Below the pieces are notes generated by a model that made no database searches, was not told the DNA's origin, and saw only the letters and a program-made list of their open reading frames with translations. A stretch of DNA of 64,000 bases, from contig NZ_QBKQ01000001.1 of NCBI RefSeq assembly GCF_003054225.1, forward strand, positions 868,001 to 932,000. Direction: 5' to 3'. Both the position numbers and the translations under genes were made by a program. The stretch is from Christiangramia gaetbulicola. Its GTDB lineage: Bacteria; Bacteroidota; Bacteroidia; Flavobacteriales; Flavobacteriaceae. Below are positions 46,404-54,035 of the stretch, piece by piece (position 1 is the stretch's first letter; each line of letters begins with the position of its first letter).

Positions 46404-47228
46404 ATGAAAAGGCTAGGTTTAGTTTTATTCATCAGTACTATATTATTTACAGCGGCTCATGCCCAAACCTTTACCATGGGTAAAAAGTGCCAGGAAATTT
46501 ATCAAAAAACAGAAACTGCCCTGGAACAGGACGCCTTTCAGGAAGCATTGAACATACTCGATGAGTTTTCCAGCGAATGTAAGACCAAGGATGCACGTGA
46601 AATGCGCAGTGTTGCTAAAGCCGAAGCATATAATGGCCTGGGACAGTATGATGATGCTATAAGAGAAGCCGATCTTGCCTTGGACATCACCAAGCAAAAA
46701 AGCCTGAACGCCTGGTTCCAGAAAGCCATGGCCCAGAATAAAAAAGGAGATATACAGGCTTCAAAAGAAAGCCTTGAACAGGTAATGAACCTTACCGAAA
46801 ATAACCAGAACACCAAAGAAAGAGCCTCTAACTACGCGTTGATGGGTGCCTTATACAGCCGGCAACTGAATTCTCCAGATTCTGCCTTTTTTTACCTGGA
46901 TAAAGCAAAAGCCCTGGATCCCGGGAATCCTAACATCATGATACAGGAAGGCGATATCTATGTGAATTATAATGAATATGACAAAGCCTTTGCCGCTTAC
47001 GACCAGGCCCAGGCTGCCGGGAAGAACGATATGGAAATGTATATCATTAGAAGTGAGGCCAGGCTGAAACAAATGGACAATAAATATGGCACTGCCAATG
47101 CCCAGGAATTAAGATCAAAAATGAGTGCGTCAGAAAAAGAAACCCTCTGTACAGACCTGCAAAAAGCTATTGAAATGGGCTGGCGGGACATGAATAAAGA
47201 CATGTTCGCTGCCTTGGTATGCAAATAA
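46404..47228 (+). CDS. Exported TPR-repeat protein
   Basis: A 274-residue protein with signal peptide (about 1-20, ending AHAQ) and tetratricopeptide repeats: AKAEAYNGLGQYDDAIREADLAL (about 70-92), NAWFQKAMAQNKKGDIQASKESLEQ, and ALMGALYSRQLNSPDSAFFYLDKAKALDP. It should be a periplasmic scaffold with no enzyme activity. It lies 12 bp upstream of the OmpA lipoprotein gene and is almost certainly co-transcribed with it. A 241-bp AT-rich gap precedes it. Confidence 0.8.
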   Translation: MKRLGLVLFISTILFTAAHAQTFTMGKKCQEIYQKTETALEQDAFQEALNILDEFSSECKTKDAREMRSVAKAEAYNGLGQYDDAIREADLALDITKQKSLNAWFQKAMAQNKKGDIQASKESLEQVMNLTENNQNTKERASNYALMGALYSRQLNSPDSAFFYLDKAKALDPGNPNIMIQEGDIYVNYNEYDKAFAAYDQAQAAGKNDMEMYIIRSEARLKQMDNKYGTANAQELRSKMSASEKETLCTDLQKAIEMGWRDMNKDMFAALVCK

Positions 47229-47240
47229 AACCTTGAAAAT

Positions 47241-47891
47241 ATGAAAAAGACGATCACCTTATTATTAGTTGTAAGCCTGTGTATTGGCGGCTGCGGAACA
47301 ATGAATAAACAACAAAAAGGAACTGCAGCCGGTGCTGCCGGTGGAGCCCTCATTGGGGCAGCAGTATCTAAAGGAAGTATCTGGGGTATCCTTGCGGGTG
47401 CCGCGGTTGGAGGCGCTGCCGGAAACCTAATAGGTAAGCACATGGATGAACAGGCCAAGGAACTCGAGCAGGCCGTACCTACTGCCGAGGTAAATCGCGT
47501 GGGAGAAGGTATCAATATGACCTTCGATTCCAGCCTCGCTTTTCAGATCAATTCTGCCGACATCAGTGATTCCTATAAAGATGAGCTTAGAAGTGTAGCC
47601 GATGTTTTTAAGAAATATGATGATACCAATATTTTGATCGAAGGTCATACCGATGATTCCGGAGCAGAAGATTATAACATGGAGTTATCCAAAAAAAGGG
47701 CACAGGCGGTATCAGACTTCCTGGTAAGCCAGGGAGTAAGCTCGTCCAGGCTTACTACCAAATGGTATGGGGAAAGTCAGCCAAAATATCCCAACGATGA
47801 TGCCAACCGCGCTAAGAACCGAAGAGTAGAATTGGCTATTTACGCCAATGATGATATGGTAGCCGCCGCGAAACAAGGAGAATTAGATTAG
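47241..47891 (+). CDS. OmpA-family lipoprotein with glycine zipper
   Basis: A 216-residue lipoprotein (lipobox IGGC, C18). Residues about 28-66 form a glycine-zipper helix pair (GTAAGAAGGALIGAAVSKGS, then AGAAVGGAAGNLIGKHMD). Residues about 100-210 are an OmpA peptidoglycan-binding domain with EGHTDDSGAEDYNMELSKKRAQAVSDFL and NRAKNRRVELAI. It should tether the outer membrane to peptidoglycan. The order TPR protein then OmpA lipoprotein suggests an envelope-integrity pair. A terminator follows. Confidence 0.9.
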   Translation: MKKTITLLLVVSLCIGGCGTMNKQQKGTAAGAAGGALIGAAVSKGSIWGILAGAAVGGAAGNLIGKHMDEQAKELEQAVPTAEVNRVGEGINMTFDSSLAFQINSADISDSYKDELRSVADVFKKYDDTNILIEGHTDDSGAEDYNMELSKKRAQAVSDFLVSQGVSSSRLTTKWYGESQPKYPNDDANRAKNRRVELAIYANDDMVAAAKQGELD

Positions 47892-47912
47892 TTTGTTTAT
47901 TAACCATTCTGA

Positions 47913-47949
47913 AAACACCGTTTGTAGTTATACAGGCGGTGTTTTTATT
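47913..47949 (+). terminator. Rho-independent terminator after the OmpA lipoprotein gene
   Basis: AACACCG pairs with CGGTGTT with a further TTGTA/TACAG inner stem, followed by TTTTTATTTT. It begins 22 bp after the stop codon. Confidence 0.75.
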
Positions 47950-48089
47950 TTCTGTAGCACACTGCTACGGTCTTAACAGTATCCAAAAAAAGTGTATCTT
48001 TTGTTTAGTTTTTAATACCTAAACTTTTCAAATCCAGAACTTTTAAACCGGTAAAGAGAATTTTTAAACTTTAAACAAAGGACCTGTCT

Positions 48090-48941
48090 ATGCTCTCTAT
48101 TCTGAAAAAGCCTATAGCGCGAATCATACTTTTTGGCCTTTCTCTGGCGGCTATTCTGCTTATCATTTATGGTCCCAAACAACCCGGACTGGAAGATAAA
48201 AAAGTACTGGTGGGCAATGCAGACGTCGCCCAGCTAATCGCCAGCTGGAATCGTACCTGGAACCGTATGCCTACCGAGGAAGAACTTAGCGGAATGCTGG
48301 AAAATTATGTACGCGAAGAGATACTTTACCGTGAGGCACTAAACCAGGATATGGATGAGAATAATTCGATGATCCGCAGGGGCCTTATCGTACAAATGAA
48401 TATGCTAGCCGAATCCCAGGCTCAGGAAAAAAAGATCTCTGAAGAGGCGATCAGGGCTTATTATGACCTGAGAAAGGATCAATTTACCCGGTCTCCCATT
48501 TATTCTTTTACCCAGCTGAATTTCGATGGCGGAATTGCTTCCGAAGAAATTGAAAAAATTCGCGAAAAATTAAATGCAGATAAGCTCACACCAACAGCCA
48601 AAGATCTTCCCGGAAATAAAGGAATGCTACCCAGGAATTTTGAGAAAGCAGGTGCAGATGAAATAATAAGAACCCTGGGCGAAAACTTTATACAACCACT
48701 GGAAGAACTGGAACTAAATACCTGGGAAGGCCCGGTAAGATCTGGATTTGGATGGCACCTGGTATATATCACCGAAAAATTACCGGCTGAACCATTGCCC
48801 CTGGAAACAGTTAAAGACGCCATCATTACCGAATTGCAGTATGAAGAGGCCCGGGCGGCCAAAGAACAGTTCTATACCGAGCTAAGGCAGCAATATGACG
48901 TGGTTTATGAAGGTATCGCTAAAGACCTGCTGAATGATTAG
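48090..48941 (+). CDS. Membrane-anchored parvulin-type peptidyl-prolyl isomerase
   Basis: A 283-residue protein with one N-terminal transmembrane helix (about 10-27), a SurA-like helical region (about 45-115, TEEELSGMLENYVREEILYREALN) and a parvulin domain (about 120-250; WEGPVRSGFGWHLVYITEKLP is the PpiC pattern). It would help fold exported proteins in the periplasm. Its stop overlaps the next gene's start by 8 bp, so it heads a five-gene operon. In other bacteria I recall parvulin genes next to HupE/UreJ genes, which fits the diverged HupE-like neighbour. Confidence 0.85.
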   Translation: MLSILKKPIARIILFGLSLAAILLIIYGPKQPGLEDKKVLVGNADVAQLIASWNRTWNRMPTEEELSGMLENYVREEILYREALNQDMDENNSMIRRGLIVQMNMLAESQAQEKKISEEAIRAYYDLRKDQFTRSPIYSFTQLNFDGGIASEEIEKIREKLNADKLTPTAKDLPGNKGMLPRNFEKAGADEIIRTLGENFIQPLEELELNTWEGPVRSGFGWHLVYITEKLPAEPLPLETVKDAIITELQYEEARAAKEQFYTELRQQYDVVYEGIAKDLLND

Positions 48942-51060
48942 AAGCTTAAAAAAGCTGGTATATATTCTCCTCCTTGGAATTTGCTTTTTAAACCCCGCAG
49001 ATTTCAGGGCAGATATCGTATATCCCGCCAGGCTCGAACTTACCGAAACTGAATCTGGTGTTTTTGAAGTGTTCTTTACCCTGCCCGTGATCAACGGCAA
49101 GGTACTCAAGGCCAGCCCGGTATTACCGGAAACCTGCGAGAATCTAAGCCAACCCGAGATATCTGGTTCTGCCTATTCTAAAGTACTTACCTGGAACATT
49201 GCCTGCAAACAGGAGCAAATTTATGGGAAGCAAATTGGGATTGAAGGCCTTCAGGGCAGCCAGGTAGAGATCCTGCTCGTAATAAACTTGCTGGATGGTC
49301 GCAGCTATAACAGGAAACTGAGCCCGGCCATGGCTTATTTTGAAGTGCCCTATCCTCCCACCAGCCTGGAATTACTTACAACTGGCAGCCTTAACGGCGC
49401 GAGGGCATTGCTCCTCCAGCCTTATTTCTACCTTTTCCTGCTTTCGTTGATCTTCTTTTTAGGCCTAAGCGGAAACAAAAAATATTACCTCGCCCTATTC
49501 CTGTCTATAATAGCCGGCTACCTTTTAGGAAGCTTCGAATTAATGAAATCTCCCGGTTGGATTTTTCCCGTAACCAGTCTTTTCATAGCATTTCTTATTA
49601 GTTTGCAAGCCAGTAAAAGCAAGCTAAATTCATTTTCATTGCTGTTGATCTTAGCTCCGGGACTATTCCTGGGAAATGTGCTGAACCTCCAGGAAATTGA
49701 AATGGTGCTCACCCCGGGAGAAAACCTGGGCTATTCTGTCTTTTTTTGTTTGGGGATCGCACTGGGACTTTTTCTGGCCGGAATACTATTTTACCAGCTC
49801 AGGAATATTTTAATAGGTTACCATATTTTCGAAAAGATCCTTGTTCCCATCTCCATTCTTATAGGTTCCCTAAGCCTGGGATTATTCATTTTTGAGGCCA
49901 GCCTTTTCTGGAGAACACCCTCTATGCTTCCGCAAATTCCGGGAGTGAACCTGTTGTTTTTTCTTCTGCTAGCAATAATCGGCCAGGCGCGAAATTTAAT
50001 GACCACGGGCTTAAGTTTTGCCATTTTTTCAACAATGGGGCTGATCCTTCTTATGAACGGCTTTTCCATTCCTTATGCCGAAATAATGCTGCTCGCCCTG
50101 ATCCTGATCAGCAGTATTATTTTATTGCTGAAAGGAACGCTTCCAAAACAAATGCTCCTGCTCACGATCGTTTTGGGGTCCCTTCTCTCTGGAAATATCC
50201 TGGGAGCCTTCGCCAACAATAACCTGTCTTTTCCTGTGGGGCGATCGGTTGGTTTCCTCGTTTTCGGATTATTTCTTATCAGCATCCTGGGAAGCTTTCG
50301 AACTAACAGGCCTGCTTCAGGTATTTTTGAAAAGATCATTTCCACAGCGCTGTTGGGCTTCGGTCTGATTTTGGTAATTCAGCTTTTCAGTAACGAATAT
50401 TTTGAAGGTATCGCTTCAGAATATTTAAGCGGAAGCCTTCCTATCCCTATATTAAGCCTGGTTTTGATCATCGCGGCGGTAATTTCCTGGCCACGTAACC
50501 GGAAGATCCACCGGCAGATGAAACTGAAATCACGAAAACCTGTACTCAGCCTGAGCCTGGTCATCCTGGCCATCCTATTATTGCCCTTCCATATTGGCAT
50601 TAATAATCCGTGGTTCGAGGCGAAAGACCTGGACCAGCAGGGAATGAAACTTATCATGGAAAATGTACTTTCCAATACCTATACTGCCTTCAATGAGGAA
50701 GATGAAGAGAAATTGTTCGAGGAACTCTCGCGGAATGTAGATACCGAACTGCTTGATAATGTGTACCTGGACAGCCGCAGGAGGTTGAATATAGGCCTGC
50801 GTGAAGGTGCCGAAGTAAGTGTACAGGAGGTAGAATTGAACAGCCTGGGAGAGCCCGATTTGCAAACAGATAAAGATGTCTTTGAATATCCTGTGCAGTG
50901 GACCGTGACTGCCCGGGTACGGCATTTAAAACATATACACTACCGTAAGAATTCCTATACCGGCACTATTGCCTTAAAATCTATAGACAATAAATGGAAG
51001 ATCTCAAAGATAAACCTCACCTCCGAAGACCGGAAAGTGATCGCGGCTTCCAGCCTTTGA
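48934..51060 (+). CDS. Large membrane protein with HupE/UreJ-type N-terminal domain, diverged core
   Basis: A 708-residue protein. Signal peptide about 1-26. Residues 27-150 look like the extracytoplasmic domain of large HupE/UreJ proteins: PARLELTETESGVFEVFF, a cysteine pair C68/C91, and IGIEGLQGSQVEILLV. About 13 hydrophobic helices follow (155-580). Where HupE proteins carry a His/Asp metal motif at the first helix (G-x-D-H-x-x-F), this protein reads RALLLQPYFYLF, so the ligands appear lost. The C-terminal 130 residues form a soluble domain ending KISKINLTS, NTF2-like in outline. It is second in the operon with an FtsX-type ABC system and a ZnuA-like protein. Confidence 0.7.
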   Translation: MIRSLKKLVYILLLGICFLNPADFRADIVYPARLELTETESGVFEVFFTLPVINGKVLKASPVLPETCENLSQPEISGSAYSKVLTWNIACKQEQIYGKQIGIEGLQGSQVEILLVINLLDGRSYNRKLSPAMAYFEVPYPPTSLELLTTGSLNGARALLLQPYFYLFLLSLIFFLGLSGNKKYYLALFLSIIAGYLLGSFELMKSPGWIFPVTSLFIAFLISLQASKSKLNSFSLLLILAPGLFLGNVLNLQEIEMVLTPGENLGYSVFFCLGIALGLFLAGILFYQLRNILIGYHIFEKILVPISILIGSLSLGLFIFEASLFWRTPSMLPQIPGVNLLFFLLLAIIGQARNLMTTGLSFAIFSTMGLILLMNGFSIPYAEIMLLALILISSIILLLKGTLPKQMLLLTIVLGSLLSGNILGAFANNNLSFPVGRSVGFLVFGLFLISILGSFRTNRPASGIFEKIISTALLGFGLILVIQLFSNEYFEGIASEYLSGSLPIPILSLVLIIAAVISWPRNRKIHRQMKLKSRKPVLSLSLVILAILLLPFHIGINNPWFEAKDLDQQGMKLIMENVLSNTYTAFNEEDEEKLFEELSRNVDTELLDNVYLDSRRRLNIGLREGAEVSVQEVELNSLGEPDLQTDKDVFEYPVQWTVTARVRHLKHIHYRKNSYTGTIALKSIDNKWKISKINLTSEDRKVIAASSL

Positions 51061-51740
51061 TCAAACTTGAAGAGATCCGGTTTTTTTATACCAGGGATTC
51101 TTTTAATCTAAGCATCCCGCAACTTGCTATTGGCAGATCTGAAAAACTGGCCATTACGGGACCAAGCGGCTGCGGGAAGACCAGCTTACTGAATCTTATT
51201 TCGGGAATTGTAAGGCCAGTTTCTGGGAAGATCTTTCTCGGGGATATCGAGTTAAGCGCCTTGAACCAACAGGACCTGAAAGACATGAGGTTGATGAAAA
51301 TGGGGCTTATCTTCCAGCAGTTCGAATTACTGGAATACCTCAACGTACTGGATAATATCCTCCTGCCCTTCAGAATCAATCCTATTTTACAACTTCAAGA
51401 GAAAACTAAAGAAAGAGCTGCCGCACTTGCTGCTTCCATGGGACTTGGAGATAAACTAAAGCGCTACCCGGCGAAGCTTTCGCAGGGAGAACGCCAAAGG
51501 GTATCGGTCGCGCGGGCTCTGGTCACCAAACCCGAAGTGCTTATTTGCGATGAACCGACCGCTAACCTGGACCCGGTGAATCGGGATAGGATTCTGGATA
51601 TCATTGATTCCTATTGCGATGAAACTAAAACGACTTTGATCATGGTTACCCATGACCAGGAGATCCTGCACAGGTTTCACCGCATCATTAACATCCTGGA
51701 TTATTCGAATTATAAGGATAAAAACGAGCTAAATGGGTAA
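51057..51740 (+). CDS. ABC transporter ATP-binding protein (LolD/MacB type)
   Basis: A 227-residue ATPase. Walker A is GPSGCGKTS, the Q-loop IFQQFELL, the signature LSQGERQRVSVARAL, Walker B VLICDEPTANLD and the switch H in MVTHDQEIL. These features fit the LolD/FtsE/MacB class that works with FtsX-fold permeases. The start is uncertain: TTG at 51057 (overlapping the previous stop as TTGA) starts right before KLEEIRFFY, while an ATG at 50994 would overlap the previous gene by 67 bp and add a charged leader. I prefer 51057. Its 3' end overlaps the permease by 8 bp. Confidence 0.9.
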   Translation: MIKLEEIRFFYTRDSFNLSIPQLAIGRSEKLAITGPSGCGKTSLLNLISGIVRPVSGKIFLGDIELSALNQQDLKDMRLMKMGLIFQQFELLEYLNVLDNILLPFRINPILQLQEKTKERAAALAASMGLGDKLKRYPAKLSQGERQRVSVARALVTKPEVLICDEPTANLDPVNRDRILDIIDSYCDETKTTLIMVTHDQEILHRFHRIINILDYSNYKDKNELNG

Positions 51741-52911
51741 CAGTTTTTACATAGCCTGGAAGTACCTGCAGTTCTACTGGGGCAAGACCCTGCTGCTTAT
51801 ACTTTCTATCGCGCTGGTCATCTTTATCCCTCTGGGACTTAATTACCTGGTGAATAAAGGTTCGGCAGATCTTATGGACAGGGCAGAAAAAACACCTTTG
51901 ATAGTCGGGGCAAAAGGCAGCGAGACCGAACTTAGTTTAAGCTCGCTATATTTTAAAAAGCCAAAGATCGAACCACTTGAATACAGGGAAGTTGAAAAAT
52001 TGAAGAGTCAGCAACTGGGTAAACCCATCCCGCTGAACCTGGAATACCAGGTGAAGGAACAGCCTATCGTGGGGACTACCTCAGATTATTTTGAATTCCG
52101 GGAACTGGAATTAAAAGAAGGAAGAAGAATGGCCATTCTGGGTGAATGTGTCCTGGGTGCTAAAGCGGCTGAAAAACTCAATGCAAAAGTTGGTGGTTCA
52201 GTGATCTCTTCGCCTTCAGGAGCTTTTGATGTAGCCGGAAGTTTTCCTTTGAAGATGAGCGTGGTGGGAATTTTAGCAGAGACCGGTACGCCCGATGACG
52301 AAGCCGTATTTACAGATATCAAGACCAGCTGGGTCATTTCGGGAAAAGCTCACGGTCACCAGGACCTGCAACAAATTGAAAACGACACTTTGCTGCTTAA
52401 TAAGAATGAAACTCAGGCGGTGGCCAGTCCTGCCGTACTTTCTTATACCGAGATCACGCCTGAAAATATCAATTCCTTCCACTTCCATGGAGATCCCAGC
52501 GATTATCCTGTAAATGCGATCATCGTTCAGCCAAATGACCGTAAATCGGCTTTGATGCTGAGGGGACGTTATGAGAACGAACAGGATGCAGCGCAAATGC
52601 TGGTGCCGGCAGAAGTCATTGCCCAGCTGGTAGATACCATGATCTCGGTGCGTGACCTGTTGATCCTGGCTGGGGTCATCATTGGCATTGCCTGCCTCGC
52701 GATCCTGGCCTTTGTGTTCGCTCTTTCCATTAAACTTAGAAAAGCCGAACTCACTACCATGAAACATATTGGCGCTTCCCGTAATTTTATTGGGAGCGTT
52801 CTAAGCCTCGAAGTAGGCATCGTGCTTATTTCAGCCATAATCATTTCCGGATTATTAACTTTACTGATGGGAAATTTTGGAATTCCCCTAATCGAAAAAT
52901 TCATCTCATGA
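51733..52911 (+). CDS. ABC transporter permease, FtsX/MacB-like
   Basis: A 392-residue permease with one N-terminal helix (about 18-38), a large periplasmic region (about 40-295) and three C-terminal helices (about 300-390; KLRKAELTTMKHIGASRNFIGSVLSLEVG is the FtsX-domain pattern). The periplasmic part contains GTPDDEAVFTDIKTSWVISGKAHGHQDLQ, with a His-rich turn that could touch metal. It pairs with the ATPase before it and the ZnuA-like protein after it. FtsX-type permeases with zinc-linked binding proteins are known in gammaproteobacteria (the Vibrio ZrgABCDE system), which I cite from memory. Confidence 0.85.
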   Translation: MGNSFYIAWKYLQFYWGKTLLLILSIALVIFIPLGLNYLVNKGSADLMDRAEKTPLIVGAKGSETELSLSSLYFKKPKIEPLEYREVEKLKSQQLGKPIPLNLEYQVKEQPIVGTTSDYFEFRELELKEGRRMAILGECVLGAKAAEKLNAKVGGSVISSPSGAFDVAGSFPLKMSVVGILAETGTPDDEAVFTDIKTSWVISGKAHGHQDLQQIENDTLLLNKNETQAVASPAVLSYTEITPENINSFHFHGDPSDYPVNAIIVQPNDRKSALMLRGRYENEQDAAQMLVPAEVIAQLVDTMISVRDLLILAGVIIGIACLAILAFVFALSIKLRKAELTTMKHIGASRNFIGSVLSLEVGIVLISAIIISGLLTLLMGNFGIPLIEKFIS

Positions 52912-53828
52912 AAAAGATCATTTTATCATTGACGCTTTTGGTCCTGGTTTTCGCCTGTAAAAATAAAGAAAAACAAAGTTCACCGGATGAAACCAAAGAG
53001 CCTGAAAAACAACCGGTGGTATATGTAAGCAATTATCCCCTGTATTATTTCGCCAGCGAGATAGGCGGTGATGCTATAGACCTCAGGTTTCCCGCCAGTG
53101 ACGAAACCGACCCTTCAGACTGGGTTCCCGGGGCTGAAAATATCGTAAAAATGCAGGAAGCAGATATTATCCTGCTGAACGGAGCCACCTTCGAAAAATG
53201 GCTGAACAATGTTACTCTCAAGAATGAAGATATGGTGAATACCACCGAAGGTATGCAGGATAAAATGCTTCCTCTGGGAGAAAAATTTACCCATAGCCAC
53301 GGGGAAGGCGGTGAACATACCCACGAAGGGACTGCCAGTATCACCTGGCTGGACCTCTCCCTGGCGATAGCCCAGGCCGAAAAAGTGAACGAAGCGCTGA
53401 AAAAAGAAGCCCCCGGTAAAGGTGAAGACTTCCAGGCGAATTTTGAAAAGCTGAAAAACAGTCTTTCTGAATTGCATAAGAACTACCAGAACCTGGAAAT
53501 AGATCCTGAAAAGGTACAGTTGATCTATTCACATCCTGTTTATCAATACCTGCAAAACGCCTACGGACTAAAAGGCGAAAACCTGCACTGGGAAACTTCA
53601 GACGGCTGGGACAAGGATAAAAAACATGAGATAGAACACCTGGCTAAAAAAGGCAAAAAGACCTACCTGGTTTGGGAAGATGAACCCTCCAAAGCTATGC
53701 GTAAAGGCCTGGAGGAAATGGGAGTGACTTCTGTTGTGGTGAACCCACTGTTCGGGCAGCCGGAAAACCTGGATATGCAGGAGGTTTTGTTCAAGAACCT
53801 GCAGAGCCTGCAGAAGATCTCTGAATAA
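52908..53828 (+). CDS. ZnuA-like metal-binding lipoprotein with altered ligands
   Basis: A 306-residue lipoprotein (lipobox VFAC, C17) of the metal-binding SBP (cluster A-I) fold. Fold landmarks are YVSNYPLYYFASEIGGD, KMQEADIILLNGATFEKWL and YSHPVYQYLQNAYGL. Compared with ZnuA, the usual metal ligands differ: S70 in DPSDW where His is expected, T146 in ITWLD for the second His, H209 kept, and N279 in VNPLFG where Asp is usual. A His-rich loop (H129, H131, H137, H139 in THSHGEGGEHTHEG) remains. It starts within the permease stop (ATGA). It may bind zinc through the loop rather than the standard site, or act as a partner protein. Confidence 0.8.
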   Translation: MKKIILSLTLLVLVFACKNKEKQSSPDETKEPEKQPVVYVSNYPLYYFASEIGGDAIDLRFPASDETDPSDWVPGAENIVKMQEADIILLNGATFEKWLNNVTLKNEDMVNTTEGMQDKMLPLGEKFTHSHGEGGEHTHEGTASITWLDLSLAIAQAEKVNEALKKEAPGKGEDFQANFEKLKNSLSELHKNYQNLEIDPEKVQLIYSHPVYQYLQNAYGLKGENLHWETSDGWDKDKKHEIEHLAKKGKKTYLVWEDEPSKAMRKGLEEMGVTSVVVNPLFGQPENLDMQEVLFKNLQSLQKISE

Positions 53829-53856
53829 AATATAGGCTGTCTAAAAATCGTTTTTT

Positions 53857-53995
53857 CGTCAACCTGTCCCGATACTTCGAAAGTTTCAGGTTCTCATTAA
53901 ATCTACTTTAGTTCTTGAGATTCTGAAATAAATTCAGAATGACGCTTTTCTTGAAATCAATATTACGTCAACCTGAACTTCTTCAGGTTCTCCCC
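53857..53995. repeat. Cluster of palindromic intergenic repeat units (REP-like)
   Basis: Three related units lie in 140 bp: CGTCAACCTG...TTTCAGGTTCTC at 53857-53895, an inverted copy GAGATTCTG...TTCAGAATGACG at 53917-53944, and CGTCAACCTGAACTTCTTCAGGTTCTC at 53966-53992. Each is a short hairpin. Such units recur between genes in Bacteroidetes genomes. No flanking transposase. Confidence 0.65.
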
Positions 53996-54001
53996 AGGAA
54001 T

Positions 54002-54027
54002 AAAAAAACCGGGCGCAAACCCGGTTT
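54002..54027 (-). terminator. Terminator after the minus-strand DUF3604 gene
   Basis: On the minus strand AAACCGGG pairs with CCCGGTTT around a 6-nt loop, followed by seven T. It sits 9 bp beyond the DUF3604 stop. Confidence 0.8.
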
Positions 54028-54035
54028 ATGTTGTT

